NCBI GenBank assembly: GCA_030431355.1
Contig: JAUIJG010000208.1
Location: forward strand, 1-9,141
Length of the DNA: 9,141 bases
Reading direction: 5' to 3'
Source: a bacterium
Lineage (GTDB): Bacteria; Cyanobacteriota; Vampirovibrionia; Obscuribacterales; Obscuribacteraceae
Each line of letters begins with the position of its first letter. Positions within the stretch are counted from its first letter, which is position 1. Both the position numbers and the translations under genes were made by a program. Positions 5,940 to 9,141 of the stretch are shown here, piece after piece. The notes under the pieces are model-generated. The model saw nothing but the letters and a program-made list of their open reading frames with translations. It was not told where the DNA came from and did not search any database.

Positions 5940-6650
5940 TTACTGAGCGAGTCCTTCTTTCAGCTTTTCGAAAGCCAGCTTGGCCGCTTCCTGTTCGGCT
6001 TGCTTTTTGGAGGGCCCGGTACCGGTGGCAATCGCATCACCGGCGATGCTTACAGCGATGGTGAAAGTCGGTTGATGGGCAGGACCTTCAGAATTGAGCA
6101 CGGTATAGATAGGCAGGCCCTGGGCTCTTGCCTGGGTGTACTCCTGCAAAATAGCTTTATGGTTTTCGTAGGTGCCGTCTCTGTCCACTTCGGTGGCGTG
6201 GCTGCCGAAGAGACGCACTATTAGATTTTGGACAGGAAAGAGACCGAGGTCTTGATAGGCTGCTCCGATTACTGCTTCCAGGCAATCTGCCATTATCGAA
6301 GGTCTCATCTGCACTTGTCGACCGAGAAGAATGTATTTGTCCAGGTTAATCTCTCTGGCGATTTCGGCGAGGATTTTGTCGCTTACAAGAACAGCGCGAA
6401 TTTCTGTTAGCTGTCCTTCCATATATGTAGGAAATCTATCCAGAAGATATTCGCTTACTACGAATTTAAGAACAGCGTCGCCGAAGAATTCGAGCTTTTC
6501 ATAGTCGGTGCAATCAGAATTCTCAGCTGCAAAGGAGCTATGGGTGAGAGCTTCGTTGAGAAGCCCCATTCTGCCGCAGTTCAGACCGAGCTTGGAGCAA
6601 AGCTCATCAAGGTCTTTCAACCTCCTGGCACTGAGTGCTGATTCCGACAT
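5940..6650 (-). CDS. rnc: Ribonuclease III
   Basis: RNase III cleaves double-stranded RNA, maturing rRNA precursors and structured mRNAs as a homodimer in the cytoplasm. From ATG 6650 the protein has 236 residues, close to the usual 220-240. The catalytic domain covers about 1-150, with the signature EKLEFFGDAVL carrying E54 and D58, and ADCLEAVIGAAY carrying D122 and E125, the four acidic metal-binding residues. The double-stranded RNA-binding domain covers about 164-231 (LQEYTQ, then GPSKKQAEQEAAKLAFEKL). The same frame extends upstream to a TTG at 6707 (255 residues) and an ATG at 6668; I prefer 6650 because AGGCGAAG lies just upstream, the alignment naturally begins near RLKDLDEL, and a candidate promoter would leave the TTG almost leaderless. 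It is not linked to era or lepB here. Confidence 0.94.
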   Translation of the reverse strand: MSESALSARRLKDLDELCSKLGLNCGRMGLLNEALTHSSFAAENSDCTDYEKLEFFGDAVLKFVVSEYLLDRFPTYMEGQLTEIRAVLVSDKILAEIAREINLDKYILLGRQVQMRPSIMADCLEAVIGAAYQDLGLFPVQNLIVRLFGSHATEVDRDGTYENHKAILQEYTQARAQGLPIYTVLNSEGPAHQPTFTIAVSIAGDAIATGTGPSKKQAEQEAAKLAFEKLKEGLAQ

Positions 6651-6719
6651 TTCTTCGCCTGGTACCATGCAAGTAGCTACATTTTTGAAAGACACACCGC
6701 TCTTCAATTGATTGGCCCC

Positions 6720-6746
6720 ACTTTATAACCTGTTTCCAATCGTCAA
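6720..6746 (-). promoter_or_regulatory. Weak candidate promoter for rnc
   Basis: On the minus strand TTGACG (plus positions 6741-6746, 5 of 6 consensus bases) is followed after a short 15-base spacer by TAAAGT (6720-6725, 4 of 6). Transcription would begin near 6713, about 63 bases before ATG 6650. The short spacer makes this tentative. Confidence 0.3.
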
Positions 6747-6998
6747 GATACAGTAATATCGTCGCACACGGACATATTGTTAACCATTGTTTCGTGAGTA
6801 ATTTGGATAAAAAGTATGAATAGCTGAACAAGGATTAAAAGCTAAATTTCAGTAATATGTGAGATCACGCATACTTGGCTTTATTGGCGCTGATCCGGCG
6901 ATCCGTTTATTTCCCCCGGGAGGTTGACAAGGCGAAGTTCGGCCTGTCGCCACTCGTCAAATCAGGGGGTGGCTGGGAACTTTCCCGAAACCAGGCTG

Positions 6999-7026
6999 GG
7001 ACCGGTCCATATTATGTGGCTATAAT
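6999..7026 (+). promoter_or_regulatory. Candidate nuo operon promoter with palindromic upstream element
   Basis: TATAAT (7021-7026) is a perfect -10 box, placing the start near 7033. The position expected for a -35 box (about 6998-7003) has no TTGACA-like sequence and is instead overlapped by the perfect palindrome GGACCGGTCC (6999-7008). That arrangement suggests activator-dependent or repressible transcription of the complex I operon. This is inferred from position only. Confidence 0.4.
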
Positions 7027-7080
7027 TTCAGCCTGTCGAACATGCTATTCCTGCTATCCTTAGCAGAACTCTAGTTTCTG

Positions 7081-7096
7081 CCCCCGTTCCCGGGGG
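7081..7096 (+). repeat. GC-rich hairpin in the nuoA leader
   Basis: CCCCCG (7081-7086) and CGGGGG (7091-7096) form a 6-bp all-GC stem with a TTCC loop. In the predicted leader it ends 7 bases before the alternative TTG start at 7104 and 61 bases before ATG 7158. The GGGGG arm could serve as a poor Shine-Dalgarno for the TTG and would then be sequestered. There is no U tract, so it is not a typical terminator. Confidence 0.5.
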
Positions 7097-7157
7097 ATTC
7101 TCTTTGAAAGTGGAGCGACCTAACTTAGTAGTGCCAAACGAAAGTGGTGCATCATTT

Positions 7158-7556
7158 ATGTATGAACTTCAAGTAAGTCAAATCTTCCTCTTTGTAATCG
7201 TGGGCTTCGCCTTGCCGGCCCTGGGCATGATTCTTCTAGCCTGGGTGCTTCAGATTGTTCTGGGCTACCACACGCCAAACCCGATGAAGAATCAGCCTTA
7301 TGAGTGCGGAATGAAGCCGCTGCAAGAAGCGATAGTGCAGTTTGATATTCGCTACTACTTATATGCTCTTCTCTTCATCCTCTTCGATATTGAAGTAATC
7401 TTCATCATTCCCTGGGCTTTAGCCACCGACAATCTGAAGAATGTTTTTGGTCCTGAAGCAGTACTACTAGGTCCAATCGAAATTTTAATTTTCATAGTCA
7501 TACTCACTTTCGGCCTTGCTTACGCTTGGAAGAAAGGCGCTTTAGAGTGGGAGTAA
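7158..7556 (+). CDS. nuoA: NADH-quinone oxidoreductase subunit A
   Basis: NuoA (NdhC in cyanobacteria) is a small membrane subunit of complex I at the junction of the hydrophilic and membrane arms, near the quinone channel. From ATG 7158 it has 132 residues, a normal length, with three transmembrane helices at about 9-32, 66-87 and 104-124. Family hallmarks are the loop motif YECGM (E49, C50) between helices 1 and 2, and LFDIEVIFIIPWA with acidic D77 and E79 in helix 2. The same frame opens earlier at TTG 7104, which would add 18 polar residues; I prefer the ATG because those residues do not look like the family, although the site in front of the ATG (a GTGG-like run about 11 bases away) is weak. 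It is first in the nuoABCD cluster; only six bases separate its stop from nuoB. Confidence 0.93.
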   Translation: MYELQVSQIFLFVIVGFALPALGMILLAWVLQIVLGYHTPNPMKNQPYECGMKPLQEAIVQFDIRYYLYALLFILFDIEVIFIIPWALATDNLKNVFGPEAVLLGPIEILIFIVILTFGLAYAWKKGALEWE

Positions 7557-7562
7557 AGGATA

Positions 7563-8270
7563 ATGTCTGAAGAACCTAAAAGCCTTTCTACGTCGCAACT
7601 TTCTCTTCCTGTTCCGGAAGAGCTTAAGGACACGGTTACTCTTACTTCCGTAAATCAGTTTACTGAGTTCTTGAGTACATTCATCTCTCCTGTGGCTAAC
7701 TGGGCGAGATCCAGAGCGGTCTGGCCCCTGACCTTCGGTACCTCTTGCTGCGCCATCGAGATGATGAGTGTCGGTATGTCCAAGTACGACATTTCACGAT
7801 TCGGCTCAGAAGTTTTCCGGGCGACGCCCAGGCAGGCTGACTTGATTTTGACTGCCGGTACCATCACCAGAAAGATGGCTCCTGCTTTGATCACCCTTTA
7901 TGAACAGTTGCCGGAACCTAAGTACGTGATCGCCATGGGAGCGTGCACCGTCACCGGTGGGATGTTCAACGACTCTTACTCGGTGGTTCAGGGAGTGGAT
8001 CGGATAATTCCGGTGGATGTCTATCTGCCCGGCTGTCCTCCACGACCGGAAGCGATTCTTGACGCGCTTCTTAAATTGCAAGAGAAGATACGTTCCGAGA
8101 CCTACGCCAAAAGAGCGGCGCGGATGTATCCCCAGAGAGCAGTCCGATATGTCGATTACGATACAGGTCTGCCCATGGAAGATTTGATTGAAGAAGTAAA
8201 AATGGAGAGTCTCCAATCTTTGATTGAGAGCAATCCACCTGCCCCGGAAGCACCTTCGGAAGTCAAATAG
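7563..8270 (+). CDS. nuoB: NADH-quinone oxidoreductase subunit B
   Basis: NuoB (NdhK/PSST) carries iron-sulfur cluster N2, the last electron carrier before quinone in complex I. The 235-residue protein shows all four cluster-ligand cysteines: the adjacent pair C62-C63 in [12 protein letters not shown]128 in MGACTVTGG and C158 in PGCPPRPEA. The conserved core covers about 40-180; the N-terminal lead (1-35) and the acidic, Pro-containing C-terminal tail (about 200-235) are variable and probably flexible. There is no membrane helix, as expected for a peripheral subunit. AAAGGA overlaps the nuoA stop and lies two bases before the ATG, implying close coupling with nuoA. nuoC follows after 36 bases. 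Confidence 0.97.
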   Translation: MSEEPKSLSTSQLSLPVPEELKDTVTLTSVNQFTEFLSTFISPVANWARSRAVWPLTFGTSCCAIEMMSVGMSKYDISRFGSEVFRATPRQADLILTAGTITRKMAPALITLYEQLPEPKYVIAMGACTVTGGMFNDSYSVVQGVDRIIPVDVYLPGCPPRPEAILDALLKLQEKIRSETYAKRAARMYPQRAVRYVDYDTGLPMEDLIEEVKMESLQSLIESNPPAPEAPSEVK

Positions 8271-8306
8271 AGCTTTACGCTTGCGAACAGAGGAACAGAC
8301 AAACCA

Positions 8307-8864
8307 ATGGCTGACGAAAAAGAAAAAAGTACCGAAGAGATAGTGGAAGCTCCAGAAGAGCTTGGTCGTTTCGGACAATTTTTGAAAGAGCACGGCATTG
8401 AATCGGAAAAATTGCCCGACGCTGCCGGTGGTGTCGAGGTTATTGCTCTGGCGGTCAAAGATTTGCAATCTTCTTTGAAACTGCTTCGTTCAAGTGAAGA
8501 GACCGGTCTTGATTTGCTCCTCACAGTTTCCGGCGTTGACTCCAGAGGGGACGACGGCTGTTTTCACGCGGTCTATCACCTCTGGTCTTACGATACCCTC
8601 AATGAATTGGTAATTAAGGTCAAGATCAAAGCCGATGAATTGGAAGAAGACGCCCTACCGGCGGTGCCTTCCATCTCTAATTTCTGGTCGGCTGCCAATT
8701 GGCATGAGCGGGAAACTTACGACCTGCTCGGCATTAAGTTTCTAGGTCACCCATATCCCAGAAGAATATTGAATCCCTGGGATTGGGACGGCTTCCCGCT
8801 TCGCCATGACTACGTTCAAATCGTGGACGCGTTGAACGACAAGAATCCCCACTCTTTCAGATAG
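8307..8864 (+). CDS. nuoC: NADH-quinone oxidoreductase subunit C
   Basis: NuoC (NdhJ, 30-kDa subunit) is a structural protein of the peripheral arm that packs against NuoD. The 185-residue product is a stand-alone subunit, not the NuoCD fusion of E. coli. The C-terminal signature is clear: ERETYDLLGIKFLGHPYPRRILNPWDW then DGFPLRHDY (about residues 134-169), matching the family pattern of ERE-DL-GI-F-GHP-RRIL-PLR-DY. Residues 43-130 form the alpha/beta core, with VYHLWSY typical of the family; residues 1-20 are an acidic charged lead. GAGGA (8290-8294) lies 12 bases before the ATG, rather far. The spacing to nuoB is 36 bases and to nuoD 16, consistent with one operon. Confidence 0.96.
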   Translation: MADEKEKSTEEIVEAPEELGRFGQFLKEHGIESEKLPDAAGGVEVIALAVKDLQSSLKLLRSSEETGLDLLLTVSGVDSRGDDGCFHAVYHLWSYDTLNELVIKVKIKADELEEDALPAVPSISNFWSAANWHERETYDLLGIKFLGHPYPRRILNPWDWDGFPLRHDYVQIVDALNDKNPHSFR

Positions 8865-8880
8865 GTAAGGTTTCCGACAA

Positions 8881-9141
8881 ATGACTAGCGAAATCAAATC
8901 CACAGAGCTAAAAACGGATGAAATGATCATCAACATGGGTCCGCAGCACCCTGCTACCCATGGTGTTTTGAGAATGCTTCTCACTCTCGACGGTGAGTTC
9001 GTCAAAAATGCGGAGCCGGTAATCGGTCATCTTCATCGTGCTCAAGAGTGGCAGGGACAGAACCGCACATGGTTCCAATATCAGGCGTTAATCGACAGGG
9101 TTGATTATCTTTCCGGTATGTTCACATCCTGGGCCATGGCC
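8881..9141 (+). CDS. nuoD: NADH-quinone oxidoreductase subunit D (3' partial)
   Basis: The first 87 residues of NuoD (NdhH, 49-kDa subunit) are present; the gene runs off the right edge. NuoD forms the quinone-binding pocket with NuoB. The hallmark MGPQHPATHGVLRM is at residues 19-32; H27, in the loop that contacts the quinone head group, and Y76 (RVDYL), the other expected quinone-contacting residue, are both kept. The next motif, commonly IGYLHRG-EK, reads IGHLHRAQEW (48-57), a notable departure. The full protein is normally about 400 residues. The start is ATG 8881, 16 bases after nuoC, with AAGG about 11 bases upstream. Confidence 0.95.
   Translation, partial: MTSEIKSTELKTDEMIINMGPQHPATHGVLRMLLTLDGEFVKNAEPVIGHLHRAQEWQGQNRTWFQYQALIDRVDYLSGMFTSWAMA

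Larger units (their letters stand above)
6651..7157. other. Divergent regulatory region between rnc and nuoA
   Basis: These roughly 500 bases separate oppositely oriented rnc and nuoA and hold no convincing gene; a 62-codon TTG frame at 6875-7063 has no family resemblance or ribosome site. Contents: a possible rnc promoter (minus), a consensus TTGACA at 6924-6929 without a partner -10, a 10-bp palindrome at 6999-7008, TATAAT at 7021-7026 and a GC-rich hairpin at 7081-7096. CAGTAATAT occurs twice (6751-6759 and 6850-6858). If nuoA starts at TTG 7104, the region ends there. Confidence 0.5.

Noticed and set aside
6924..6929. Consensus TTGACA as the nuo -35 box
   Set aside because: No TATAAT-like sequence lies 16-18 bases downstream.
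6875..7063. 62-codon TTG frame before nuoA
   Set aside because: It includes the palindrome and most of the TATAAT region, lacks a ribosome site and resembles no family.
7806..8468. 220-codon minus-strand frame across nuoB and nuoC
   Set aside because: It is antisense to NuoB and NuoC, whose cluster cysteines and signature motifs are intact.

Overview
The window reads as a chromosomal housekeeping segment from a bacterium with a Gram-negative-type or cyanobacterium-like cell plan. The markers are a multi-domain S1 protein, RNase III, a GAF/HD-GYP signalling protein, a secreted coiled-coil protein and the start of a respiratory complex I operon in the order nuoA-nuoB-nuoC-nuoD. The four-repeat S1 protein, the nuoABCD order and the mixed codon use at about 50% GC would suit a non-photosynthetic relative of the cyanobacteria (Melainabacteria/Vampirovibrionia, for example Obscuribacterales). 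That placement is an inference from gene style; nothing in the window proves it.

Layout. Bases 1-164 are GC-rich (about 63%) and carry the 3' end of a plus-strand gene of different style. From about 165 to 427 lies the N-terminus of a minus-strand membrane protein (about 49% GC), so a composition and coding break sits near 155-165. Bases 428-742 are a divergent intergenic region with a good candidate promoter for the next gene. Bases 743-3343 (+) encode an 866-residue protein with two GAF domains, a long Pro/Ala linker and a C-terminal HD-GYP domain with altered signature residues. A bidirectional terminator (3363-3398) separates it from the convergent rpsA (3413-4555, -). Bases 4556-5220 are a 665-base non-coding stretch rich in dyad symmetries. 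Then comes a gene for a small exported coiled-coil protein (5221-5847, +), a second bidirectional terminator (5876-5901) and convergent rnc (5940-6650, -). A divergent regulatory region (6651-7157) leads into nuoA, nuoB, nuoC and the first 87 codons of nuoD, all on the plus strand and tightly spaced.

How they work together. NuoA (membrane arm) and NuoB/C/D (the quinone-reducing connecting module, with cluster N2) are co-transcribed subunits of NADH:quinone oxidoreductase. S1 and RNase III are translation and RNA-processing genes, each with its own leader. The GAF/HD-GYP protein is probably a cytoplasmic signalling protein, but its catalytic centre looks altered. The secreted protein has no recognised family; its eight consecutive in-phase heptads predict a long alpha-helical coiled coil outside the cytoplasm. 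I see no tRNA, rRNA, CRISPR array, insertion sequence or phage gene. The least ordinary items are the break near base 160, the altered HD-GYP domain with its repeated linker motif, the heptad-repeat secreted protein and the dyad-rich leader ahead of it.
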